Positions 42,501-53,259 of a stretch of DNA of 64,000 nucleotides are shown piece by piece. The position numbers and the translations under genes are program-made. Every line of letters begins with the position of its first letter. The stretch's first letter is position 1. Where the stretch lies: assembly GCA_905182995.1 (NCBI GenBank), contig CAJJDP010000054.1, positions 6,964 through 70,963 of the forward strand, written 5' to 3'. The notes beneath the pieces were generated by a model. The model worked only from the letters and a program-made list of their open reading frames with translations, was not told where the DNA came from and ran no database searches. This DNA comes from Paramecium octaurelia. Taxonomy: Eukaryota; Ciliophora; Oligohymenophorea; Peniculida; Parameciidae.

Positions 42501-44177
42501 TAAAAATCAAAATAACAATCAGAGGTTAATACAAACAAAAACTTCACTGATTATAATAAATTAATGATTTAAGCAGAGTAAAAACTTTATTAAGAATGGT
42601 TGGATTCCCAAGAAACCTTGAATATGATAAAAAAATTTACTTTTAGAATTATAATTACAGAGTAATAATTATAGGAGCAGTATTTGTAACATTTTGGATT
42701 ATTGTTATTGCAGTTCTCTTTTCTTAATATGGCTTATGATATTATTTTATCAGGATAGTTCAAAGCGATATTTTTAAAACAAAAAAATGATTATTTAACT
42801 GTAAATCTACTAGATTCAATTTTGCATGCAGTAAATGGCAAATGCAATAAAGATTTTATAGAGGTTGATGAACAAATTAAGCATGACAATGATTTTCTAT
42901 TATTATTTACAAAATAGTTATTGGAAATGTCAAATAAATGTAAAATGGAGTTATTAGATGAAGGTTTTACTTCAATTATTCAAATATAGGACGAATTTAA
43001 TTATAATATTATCAACATTCAAAATGGTCAAACAATCAGTAATTCAAAAAATTTAATAGAATTGTTAAATCATATTGTAGAGAATTAAAAAGTAAAGACA
43101 GAAAAAATAGTCTAAAAATTGTTGGATGAGGCACAAGAAATTAAACAAACTTCTGAATTTGAATCTTAACTTGATTCTAAAGAAGCAAATGATATTAAGG
43201 CATTGCTGGAAGTAAGTAAATTTACTAAATATTCTTTATCTTCAAAAGGAACTACAATAGATATAAAAGGCATCATTAAATTTTTTTGCACTAATGGAAC
43301 TGCTAGGGATATAATGAGGAAGAAAAATAAAGGAGGAAAGTCTTTTTATCTTTTTTAGATTGTTTTAGATTTAAGTTAGATTGAAAAGGAAACTCTATAA
43401 TAAATTCTATTACCATTTTTATTTTAATTTATCGAAATATGTAAGCAATGTTCACTTGTATGCAATTTAATGATTTTAAATCATACTTAAAATATTATCA
43501 AGTAAAATTTTTCTACTTCCTGGACTGATTAGGAATAAACTTTATTAATATAAAGCCTAATTGATTAATGTAATGAGGTGCCATCAAATGATGATCACAA
43601 TAAATTTTAGTTAGTACTTGATCAATTTGAAAGATTTAGCCAATATAAAAAATATTTGATTTTTATTAATCACTCTTTTTACAACTATCCATTCCATAAA
43701 CTTTAAATACAACTAAATATGATTTAGCAAATGCAAATAAAAGTAGTTTCGTTGGGACTTGATATAAAAAAATATATCAATCGTTCAATAGATGGTGTTA
43801 TTCAATATCCCCTCATTCAATCAAATAATGCAAATCTAATTATAACAAATTTGTTGTAGAAAGTTTATGAGGCTGTAAATGTTGATGGGGCCTTTGAGTT
43901 CTTTGAAAATATTGAAAAATATCCAAAGACACTTGATCTTTAGGAAATTTCTTCAGAAGATAACTAAAGTAATTGTTATTTGAATAAATATTTCAATTAT
44001 GTAAAATTTGAAGATTCCGATAACGATTCCGATAACGATTCCGATAAAGACTAATAATTGATTAAACTAAACAAATTAGATTTGTTGTTAAACTTGCTAG
44101 TTAAGTTGAAAGAACTATAAGATTGTCTTATAAAATAATAGAGCGATTCTGTGAAATAATTGGATTAGAATGCATGA
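27558..44177 (+). CDS. giant protein: beta-propeller-like N-terminus, six AAA modules, tandem repeat, degenerate vWA (5,539 aa)
   Basis: The ATG at 27558 is the first in frame after a TGA; the frame runs 16,620 nt to TGA at 44175-44177. All checkpoints (six P-loops, repeat, C-terminus) lie in the same phase, so there is no intron or only multiples of three. Residues 1-400 are repetitive beta strands, propeller-like. AAA Walker A sites start near residues 427 (GSAACGKTS), 747 (GQQFCGKLS), 1031 (GTAGVGKTK), 1343 (GKTSSKTY), 1686 (GPPGVGKSA) and 2017 (GDVSSGKTS). Walker B is intact in modules 1, 3 and 5 (LLDEAN, LIDEAN, LFDEVN) and lost or altered in 2, 4 and 6. Residues about 2400-4150 are beta-rich and unrecognised. 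A Lys/Glu/Gln coiled coil, the 12-residue repeat (from about 4270) and a vWA-like domain (LDLSQ near 5271; preceded by TIDIKGIIKFF as in midasin) follow. The order AAA ring, linker, low-complexity tether, MIDAS domain recalls midasin/Rea1, the ribosome-assembly motor, but the ends differ. True midasin identity is doubtful. Confidence 0.85.
40363..42130 (+). repeat. 36-bp coding minisatellite, about 48 copies
   Basis: The unit AATGGATAATAGACATCATC plus ATCATCAAATACTAAT is repeated head to tail. In the frame of the giant gene each unit encodes a 12-residue motif (TSSSSNTNNGQQ). Roughly 40 consecutive central copies (about 40441-41898) look identical. The first copies and the last six or so carry scattered substitutions, which is the usual outcome of unequal exchange homogenising the middle. 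Because the unit has no TGA in three or more frames, it also makes long spurious His-rich and Asp-rich frames; only the Ser/Asn/Gln frame is continuous with the flanking gene. Confidence 0.95.
44013..44048 (+). repeat. 12-bp repeat, three copies (Asp-Ser-Asp-Asn)
   Basis: GATTCCGATAAC is repeated twice exactly and a third time with one change at the last base, within the acidic C-terminal tail of the giant AAA protein. It encodes DSDN DSDN DSDK. Probably replication slippage; it adds acidic charge to the tail. Confidence 0.9.
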
Positions 44178-44894
44178 AATATATTATTTAAATTAATAAT
44201 TTATCTAATTATTTTATTTACACGAAAAAATAAAATTAAAAAATAATTTTTTTCAAACATAATTAATCAATGTTCATTCCATATTTTCTAATTTGAGATT
44301 TAATTGTAAATAATTAAAAGATTCTTTATTATTATTACACAATCTTATAATATTGATAATAATGAATATCAACTTCAAATACTATTTAAATTATTATGTC
44401 AGTTATTTTTCTTAGATATTCAATTGAATTTATGTGCTGATTTATGGATTAACACGAAAAGATCATAACGCTTACTTAATTCAATTTATCCGAATAAAAC
44501 TAAATGTATCTTTTATGTTAAAAATATCCTACTCATATCTATCAACTTTTCTTTAGGCGCTTACATCTATGAATATTTTAATCTACCTTTCATAGCTAGC
44601 GTTGCATAGCAACCAGGAAATTATTAATTGATGGAGTTGTATCATCTATTACTAGAAATTATTAAAAGCATTATATAAATAAATTAAAAAATTTTATTTA
44701 ATAATTATGCAAGAGATATTTATGCTATTCATCATTCAGCATCTTTAGTTGAAATTGGTTAGCTTTTACAATACTCTTTTCGATCTGAATAATAATTTTC
44801 TCCAGCCTGATGGCACTTTTTATATAAATATTAAAAAATAATATAGTTGATTCAAAATTATAAATTAAATCATAATTATTATCTTATATTAATA
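44178..44894. other. convergent intergenic region with open frame in phase with upstream gene
   Basis: 717 bp between the stops of the giant gene and of the XK-like gene. The frame of the giant gene stays open after its TGA for about 208 codons, to about 44805, without any ATG. The part from about 44550 is less AT-rich and translates to a protein-like stretch (GAYIYEYFNLPFIASVAQQP). No intron of normal size that would skip the TGA was found. A minus-strand reading of the same stretch (about 44820 to 44735) also looks protein-like. Unresolved. Confidence 0.3.
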
Positions 44895-47800
44895 TCATAT
44901 TATAATGGTTACATCAAATTTATTTTATTCTAATGCTTTCACCAAATTTGAATGTTCAGCCTTTGTAAAAGTTGATGTGCATTAACTCAAATCTATTAAA
45001 ATTACTTTAGATTCTCCATTTTTTAGATTTACTAAGCTTTAATATAATCCTGTCTTATTAAATTCACATCTTTTCAAATTCATTTTAAGAGTTTTCAGGG
45101 TATTAAATGGAAATTATTAAAAATCTAATCTTATATTTTCAAAAGTGATATCTAGTACTTCCAATTTGCTTTTTATGTTATCAGAAAAGTTAAAGCTCTG
45201 CATTATGGCATTATTATTAATGGATAACTAGAAAATCTTCAGCTCTTTGAAATTTCCAAATAATTATGAACACTATTCTAAATTTAAGTTACCCGCAATT
45301 TCAAAATAGAATTATTCAAAATCATACCTATCTAATTCTAAAAAATCTTTGTTTACATCTAAACTTTTTTATTAAACAACTTAAGCACTATCTTTGTACT
45401 ATTAAATTATCTAGAAATAAGAATAAGAAAAGGCTTTAAGAGTAGCTTTTCTTTCAACACAAAAGGGCATTTTTATTTCTTCTGTTGCTTCAACTTAGAT
45501 TTGTAGAAATTGTAATTATGGTGGACAATATTTAATAAAAGCATTAATATGAGGAAGATCAAGAGGGTTTACCTCATCTAAATTGAAATTGAGCTTCAAT
45601 TAATAAATTGGACTAACTTTTAAACATCTTACAAAATCATTTATTTCAGGTCCCATGCAAAATAGTCTTTATGCTTTATCTATTTCTAAGATATTTTGTA
45701 TAGAAGCAAGCACATACCTAAACTAAGCCAGTATCTTCTCTTTTTTTTTCTCTTTATAATTTGAAAAATCCATATGTTCCACGTTAATTTTAAAAGTACA
45801 TTTTTCTTTTAAATATTTTTCATTGACTTTCGACATGATTTAAAAGGATTTAGGATATTCTAATAAAAACTAATTTGATATTGAACTCAAATACAACATG
45901 GATTAGAAGAATTATTCGACAGAAACCGTACTTAAAATTAGAGCTGGTATAAAAAAGTCTTTAATTACAACTTCTAATATATCTTTGACTGCTAAAACAC
46001 CTTCTTTTATTTGCTGGAAAAAAGACATTGCCCACACGGCTGTTAAACCAGTAGATGATAAAGCTAAAATATAAATAAAGAATTAAGGAATCTTGTTTAA
46101 AGCTTCTTCGACACTAGTTCTCCACATAACTGCCTAGTAAAATGGTAATTGTTTTATTGCCAAAATGCTCTTAGAATCAACCTAAACAGTTTCATACTAA
46201 AACACTGAAATAGGAAGACTTCCTTAAAATTTGGAAGCATAGCTTTTAAATTTTATATATCCTTCAGCACTAAATTTTCTCTCTAAATTAGAAAAAAATT
46301 TCTTTGAGAAAAAATACATAGCAATCATTACAATATCCCAAACTTTTAAAAAGTTAAAAATAGCAAAAAGTAGAACATTCTAAATTTATTTTTAAATATT
46401 TAAAGTCTTAAATACTCTATGTTAAAACACCATAAAGGATAACATCTGAATCACAGGAATGACAACAGTTAATACGATTAAAGCAGATTAAAACTTATCA
46501 GGATCATCTCCTATGTAAACAAGTGAAACTATCTGCAAACCTCCATTCAAAAATGATTGTAAAGATTACATAGTAGCCTAATACTAATTCATTTGGCCCC
46601 AGGTTTCGAAATAGTTATAATAAGTCATCAAACATTTAAAATATCCTAAGCTTTCCTCCAAGATTTCCTTTTTGGATATATTTTGAAATTGATGTTTTGC
46701 TTCCATAGCAATATCAATTTAAGTTTCTTATCTATCAGTCTAAGCAATGTTAATTTAACTTTATATTGTGCCTGTTCCATATGATTTAGAATTTAATCTG
46801 ACTGATTTTCTTAAATGATCGGGTATCAATTTCATAAAATGATAACTCATTTCAATATATTCCCTAATTATTTTTTAGTTTTATGCCACTGCCTACCAAC
46901 CAGCATTAATTTTTGGATTTTCAATAAATTGAATTTCTTAAATTTTTTATTCTTCTGCATTGGGATCTACTTTATCTGTATCCCATAGTTAATCAACATT
47001 TTAGTCTTGCATTAGTTCAATCTTTATTTTTGGAGATTTAAAAGTATCTTACAACATTTTTAACTTGTTTGCGTCTTTATATTATAAGCTAATATTTTCT
47101 ACTTGAATCAATTTAAAACAATTTGCTAAATATTATAAGGTAACTTCATCATATTAATCAATATATAGAAATTATACATTTTAGAATTTCTTATATCTAG
47201 TTAAGAACGTGATAATTTAAACCATGCATCTTTTCTTTTGATAAGAACTAAATGTAGTTGGATCAATGTGAAAGTAAAATGATTTAACAAATCCCAGATA
47301 TTTTTTATCCGACTTTAATAATTGTTTAGTTTCTTAAATGAATTTTAATTTTATTTTCTTCAATTTAAATTGAAGCTCCGTTTGTATCTATCTATAAGTT
47401 GTTGTGAAAACAATAAATTGCAATTCCAAAAGGTAATAGATTAAATTACTTATTAGTAATAAATAACTAAAAACATTGAAACCATCCCATTCATGTTCTG
47501 TATTGTAGAAACCTTAGATAAAAAGTTAAGGGAATGTTTGAAGACACATTGTAATCATCATGGAAAGAAGAGCAATCCTATGGAAAATTAAATCTCTAAA
47601 GATATTGACTGGTTTTGTTCTGTGTTTGAAAAGCATACACGGATTTCTAAATTTATCTTCTCCATCTAAAATCAAGTATTTATTAATTTAACTGAAAGAG
47701 AACTACGTAATTGTTTGGTCTCTGTTGTAATAATAGATAAATGGAGCTATTTTAAAAAAGCTTAATCCTCCCATAAACATGTAAAAGATATAATATGAAA

Positions 47801-48458
47801 TTTCTATGAACAAACTCTTTTTGGCAACTTATCTGAATTTATATGTGTACATCCAAGTCGCACTGTGAAGTAAAGCACAACCAATAATAGAGATATGATA
47901 GCAACCCAAATAAAATACTTCACTATCAGGGATATTATTATAGGATTTGTAGCTTAAAGTAAAAATTAGTTCAAGCACATTTAAAATGTAAATAAATACT
48001 TGAAGTCCTATTTTAGCATAATATTTATATATGCTCGAGCATCTCTTAACTTCTAGGTAGCGAGATTCTATAAACTCCTGGAATTCACTATATAATTTCT
48101 TCTCTTGGTGGGTTTCCCAATTCAAAACAGGATCAGGGCGAGGTTTAAGACAAGCAAATTTTGGTGGAGACTCTTAATTAGCAATCTTAACCTCCTAACT
48201 TTGTTCTTATCGATTGGTCTCAGGTTAAATCAAAGACTAATGAATATACAATGTCATCAATACGTATGTTTTTGTATCATTTGGATTCTTCAATTTGGTA
48301 GTCTGATCTGGGCCACTTTTCCTTGGCTAGAGCTATTATTAGTTCTGTTTTTCTTGTTGTCCCTAAGGTAGTTTTTGGCTTCCTTGAATTTATGGCTAAG
48401 GCTGAGGTTGCAAGTCCAAATTTTTTGAATTTCTTTAAGTTTGCTTGATTTGTGACAT
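44895..48458 (-). CDS. XK-related-like multi-pass membrane protein with LRR-like C-terminus (1,187 aa)
   Basis: ATG at 48458 and TGA at 44895-44897 give 1,188 codons with no intron. Residues 1-110 are Gln/Pro-rich and cytosolic-looking (LQPQPQPQIQG). Eight or more membrane helices follow, in two blocks (about 130-330 and 640-850). Between helices lies CLQTFPQLFIQ, matching the xPQLxLQ signature of XK-related (XKR) proteins, some of which are phospholipid scramblases. The last 250 residues carry spaced Leu/Phe/Ile segments (LEVLDITFENI, LKTLKMNLKRC, VILIDLSQC) that look like irregular leucine-rich repeats. XKR assignment rests on one motif and topology; the LRR call is weaker. It may act in membrane lipid organisation, which is inference. 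It has its own long upstream region. Confidence 0.6.
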
Positions 48459-49456
48459 CAGTTTATTTTTGTTTAATAAAAAAGTAATAAATCTTTAAGA
48501 CTTTAATTTCACTTTCAGAAATTCAACAGAAAAAACAGAATCATGCATTAATTGATATGCTTTAAAATGATTATTGAATGTCGGACTTATCAGTTAAGGA
48601 ATTTAATTAACAATTCCATTCTACAAAAATAATTAATTCTTAATAATCACAATTAATTTTGTTGCATTAATAAATAATTTAGAAATAAATTTGAGAAGTG
48701 ATTTCAATTTTAAAGACAAAGTTTTTTAAAACAATGCAATAGGTTTTCATGAAAATAGGGTTTTAATATAATAAAAAGGAGCAAATTGGTTTAAAATAAT
48801 ATTTCAAAAAACATATATATATTTAATTTTATAAAAATATAAAATTATACAAATTATTAGAAGATGATTGTTTTCATAATTTTAAGAATTACAATAAAAA
48901 CTTTCAAATATTTTTTTATATATTTTTATTTTCTAATTAAAAGAACCCTTAAGCGAGGCTGTAATGAAAATAATATTTTAATTAAATTACATTATAAATT
49001 ACAATAATATTTGCTACTTGATATTCTTTATATTAATTTCAGAATTAATAAATTGATTTGTACTATCAATAGCGAAGTTAAGAGAAAATAAGAGGTGTTT
49101 ATATTTAGAAAATAATGTCTTAATCATTATAATTAGTAGATAGATATTTCATAATATTGATATTTATTTTTTAGTTATTACCTTATATTAAAATGCAATG
49201 TATTTGTTCTTTCATTTACTATTTTTACCAATAATAATTTTGTAACAGAAAATGAAAAGAAAGAAAAACTATTTTTATTCATTTATTAAATACAATTCAA
49301 TTCAAGAAAAAAAAAATAGAAATTTATAGATATATTGAATATGAGAATATTGGGCTAAATTTTAATAACGAAGTATTTTGCCAGCTAATTTAGAATTACA
49401 TATTGCAATAATCTTTTTAAAAATATAGTAAAATTTTTCAATAGAATGTTTTAAAT
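48459..49456. other. AT-rich intergenic region, no gene seen
   Basis: About 1 kb between two minus-strand genes with very low G+C, many homopolymer runs and stops in all frames. It should contain the XK-like promoter and the 3' end of neither coding frame. No RNA gene recognised. Confidence 0.4.
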
Positions 49457-51001
49457 TCACTGTGATTTATTATCTTAATAATCAATCAAATCTCTTAAAA
49501 TTCCCCTCATTTCTTTCTCATCATATTAATATTAAGATGAATTTGAAAATTGAGCTTTATGGCACATTTTCATAAAACAACAAACATGATATCCACATGA
49601 ATAACTATCATTTTATGAACCAGAGTTTCCATTTATGCTTTATTTTGGATTTTTTAGCATTAATAACTCTGACAGTCTTGTGATTAATCTTTTATTAGAA
49701 TTTAAACTTTTTGATAAAGAATCAAAAATTTCTACTTTGTTTTCTTTTAAATCAAATAATAAAAAAAACCAATGGCTATTTGAAACAACAGGGAACCCAA
49801 CTTTGGAATAAATAGTTTAAATCGTATATTTTAATTCTTAAAATTCAAGAAAGTGCTATTGAAATAAATCATTCCCTTGTTAGATATTGTTTAATTTACT
49901 AATATTTGTGGTTAAACTACTAGTAACAAAGTAGATTCGATTTATTTATCGTCTTTTATCTTAAGGTGAGTTAAAATATTCTTCTTCGCTTTTTTTGTTA
50001 AGATATAAAACATAGCAATCAATTATACTACTATTTAGCCACTAATTATTTTTAAATATATCTAAATCTCTTTAACAAAATTATTGATTATATTTACACC
50101 AAATACTTTTCTTTTCGATTCTATTATGTATTTGTATTGGTTATCCATCAATAATCTCCATTATTTTAATTCTTCTTGGCTCGACACTAAATGATTTATA
50201 TTGAGATTTATTTTAAGATGAAGATATCTTCTACGCTTATACTCCTTACTTAAACTCCCCTTAAATTTTCACCATATTAGATTTTCCTTAATATTCTATT
50301 CCTTACCCATCCAATTTAAATTACTTTTTATTTAAGTCAACTAAGAATTCTCCCTCCTAAATGATATAGGAAGGATTTTTATCATGATCAAACAATGTAT
50401 TATACAATTTCCCACTTATTTTAAGGCATCTTTATTGAGATTATGATTGTTTTTCAAGATTCTATTATTTGTTATTATAATAAAATAGAATATGAGTATA
50501 TATTAGTAATTTCTGGTATTCATTATTATTAGAAACATCGATGAGATCATAATCGTGTTAAACTTCAGCATCAATATTATCCTCACCTTATGGATTAGTA
50601 TTAGTTTATGGGCTAGTTTAAGGGTTAATTTATTCGTTAGTTTATGGATGAGTTTACGGGTTAATTTATTTTTTAGTTTATGGGTCAGTTTAGGGATTAG
50701 TTGATTGATGAATTTATTTGTAAGTTTATAGATTGGGTTTATTATCAAGTTTAATAAATTTCTATTTATTAGCTTAATTTTAGTGTGAGAAGGCCCTAGT
50801 TCTACTTTAACTTTGTTCTCTATATTCCACTTATTGTTAGTTCACTTATGTATTTGTTTTATCTTTATTAGGAGGTTTTGGTTTAAATTCATTTATGCCT
50901 TTATTAATTCCCTACTAAATAATTTTACTTTAGTCTACTACTTCAAAGGGAAATTTTGGAGTTTTCCTCTCTATTTTTAATCCTTCTGATTTTGGTTTCA
51001 T
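49457..51001 (-). CDS. Ulp1/SENP-type C48 cysteine protease (514 aa)
   Basis: ATG at 51001 and TGA at 49457-49459 give 515 codons without an intron. The C-terminal 240 residues have the Ulp1 (SUMO/NEDD8 protease) layout. DLDIFKNNQWLNSSIIDCYV matches the DLxxLxxxxWLNDxxI element. Then SHWFFLLFD supplies the catalytic His (near residue 410), EIFDSL the Asp (near 427), GSQNDSYSCGYHVC an oxyanion Gln and the catalytic Cys (residue 469). The usual Asp before Cys-Gly is Ser. Such enzymes remove or mature ubiquitin-like modifiers. The N-terminal half is disordered, with a Thr/Asn/Gln/Pro repeat (about residues 88-137) that could localise or aggregate the protein. The basic N-terminus (MKPKSEGLKIERK) could support nuclear entry. 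Confidence 0.82.
50591..50740 (-). repeat. degenerate Gln/Thr/Asn/Pro coding repeat
   Basis: Units of about 12 and 24 nt built on CCATAAACTAAC and AATAAATTAACC are repeated with drift. In the protease frame they read as variants of PQT-x-x-QIN (INPQTHPQTNEQINPQT). With TAA as Gln the stretch is Q/N-rich and probably unstructured. Confidence 0.75.
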
Positions 51002-51816
51002 TTTTTAGAGATTTTAAAAGCAGTAACTCTGTTTATATAACATTATGCTGAGTGCAATTATTTAATAAAAATATGATTGTATAAATAATATTAATTAATA
51101 TCTTCAAAGAAAGATTTTTGTTCAATGGATTATTAATGCAACTATTAAATTCTAAATCTCAATTCTTATTGTTTTAATAAAGTGATCATCTGCTTATTAA
51201 TTAATAAACTTCTTATTTAAATATTAAAAGAAATAAATGACTACCTTCTAAATTTGAATAGAATAAAGTATAATTTTTTTTTTTTCATTAGATAATAATA
51301 TTGTTTAACTCAATTATTAAGATTATCTCATTTTAAGATGACATTATTTCCGAAACAATTCAGGTAATAATGAAAATTATTATTCACAAAAAGTTGGGAT
51401 CAAAGATGCTTTCATCGGAATTAGATTCCATTAATAAGATACAGGATGTATTTACATTTGAATTTTAAATATTTACATCAATTAAAGGTTTAATAAAAGA
51501 TGAAACATCAATTCAATTTTTGCATCTTTTTAAGATCATCTACTTATTATCAATTTAAGAAGTTGATTGCTAGCAAACTAATCCATAGTTTGACTTTCAT
51601 AATTTTGGATGATGATAATTGAATAGTCTTATAAATATCGAAACTACATAAATTAAATGACGGATTTCTGCATTTTAATACTTTAATTTAGTGTCATCAT
51701 AATTTAAAATAATATAATATGCAATAAATTCTGATAATTTTGGATTAGGGAAAATTCATAATTTAAGTTTTTATACTCCTTTTGAATTCTGAAAATATAA
51801 ATAATAATTAATTTAG
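51002..51816. other. divergent intergenic region with a possible 80-aa ORF
   Basis: 815 bp between divergently transcribed genes. A plus-strand frame from the ATG at 51370 to TGA at 51610-51612 encodes 80 residues (MKIIIHKKLGSKMLSSELDS at the start). Its opening strand-turn pattern faintly recalls ubiquitin-like folds, but no signature is present. Treat it as a weak gene candidate; the rest is promoter sequence. Confidence 0.3.
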
Positions 51817-52962
51817 ATGATGTCTACACAACAAGAGTTACCAATCTATACCCAATAGACTCCCTAGTCGCCAAGTTAGATTTCACAAGTTTAATACCCA
51901 ATATTGAGTAATGCGGTGCCAGCAGCTTAATATATTTAATTGGATGATGTGTAGCAAGCCGTATCTGAGAAGCCAGTTGTGAATGATGTGAAGTCAGATA
52001 GATAAGCATTTTTGATTGAATACTACAAAAAGATTTTCGTCCAACATTCAATAATTCTTGGATTGTTCTTACTCGGATTGACTGAATGGTTTAGCTCAAT
52101 TGTGGTTCATCATCGTTATTGGTGGAGTTCATTTAGATGGACTTGGTATGTAGTTTTGAGTCTATTGATTGCCATCGTATTAGGACTCCCAATATTGAGA
52201 AAATACAGATTCATTGTAATCTATATTGTCTAAAATTATTAGGTTTAGCTGTAGTCCAAATTATACCATATCCAGACAGTATTGATAGCCTTACTTTTAA
52301 TTGGAATTGCTGGAAATCAGAGAGGAAATAGAAGCCACAAAACCGTGAATATATGGATTATCTTGGTTTTGGTCATCTTGATTAGTCACTCTTTACTCTA
52401 GATTGTTATAGTCAAGTTCCAAAAAACTCATTATTACACTGTTTTAATGAAATTTACAATAATGGGATCATTGGGTTTGAACTTTATTCTAGCTTTATCA
52501 AACTCACATCTTAACAGTGCATTTCCAATTTCTGAAATCATAGTCATCTATGCACTTTATTATTTTAATTAATTGAACGATTAATTATTGAAATAGACTC
52601 ACGAATTACCTGAAGAATTATCCATATTTGAAAGACTTAGAAAGCTTGCCCTCATTAGACACTTATTTAATTAAGAAGCCAGATAGAATCAAGTAATTGA
52701 AGAATTATAAGACACTCATTGTGTGATAAGCAAGCACTTAGCAATTGTAGTAGGATCAGGGATTGGATATATCACAGTATTGGTGTTAAGCATCGTGACT
52801 GGAAATGGATTCTTGATTTTCACCTTGATTTTGGGATCTATTTCAATGTTGAGTGTGATATTGGAAACACAAGTTGCTTCAAGAGTATTAATTAATTTAA
52901 TTTTAATCTTAGAGTTTGTTACCAGAAGACTCCCATTATGCAGTTTGTTTGACATACCTTGA
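51817..52962 (+). CDS. multi-pass membrane protein of unknown family (381 aa)
   Basis: Two adjacent ATGs (51817, 51820) start the frame; TGA is at 52960-52962. There are no introns. Residues 1-70 are Gln/Ser/Pro-rich and hydrophilic. Then come about eight hydrophobic helices, beginning IFVQHSIILGLFLLGLTEW and including a YWWSSFRWTWYVV stretch. A charged loop (about residues 250-305) separates the last two or three helices (SKHLAIVVGSGIGYITVLV). Neither family nor substrate is recognised. It is coded more densely (higher G+C) than its surroundings, like its downstream neighbours. Confidence 0.7.
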
Positions 52963-53259
52963 CATGGCCAGTCCTTTGAGATTATTATTGAGAAGTTTAT
53001 TCAATAAATGAAAATCAAATATTTATACCAAAACTTTTAGTATATATCATTGTGTTAATTAATGGGAATAAAATTATTTCTAAAAATAAATTAATTGAAT
53101 TCAGGAGTAATAAGTGAAATTTTTAATTCAATCTTATTCTTGGAATTGACTTTTTGAAATTCTATATAACATCTTCTGGTGTATTTATAGATTAAGTGAG
53201 TATTGAATGATTTATTTGAATGAAAATAAAATAGCATATTTAATCAAATTATAAAAATC
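52963..53259. other. intergenic region upstream of Cache protein
   Basis: 297 bp, AT-rich, no open frame of note. Promoter and upstream 3' UTR. Confidence 0.35.

Noticed and set aside
27558..44177. Calling this gene simply midasin
   Set aside because: The AAA-tether-vWA order agrees, but the N-terminus, linker and MIDAS differ too much to assert orthology from motifs alone.
48125..48130. Start of the XK-like protein at a TTG near 48125
   Set aside because: The ciliate-code frame continues upstream through a Gln/Pro-rich segment to a proper ATG at 48458.
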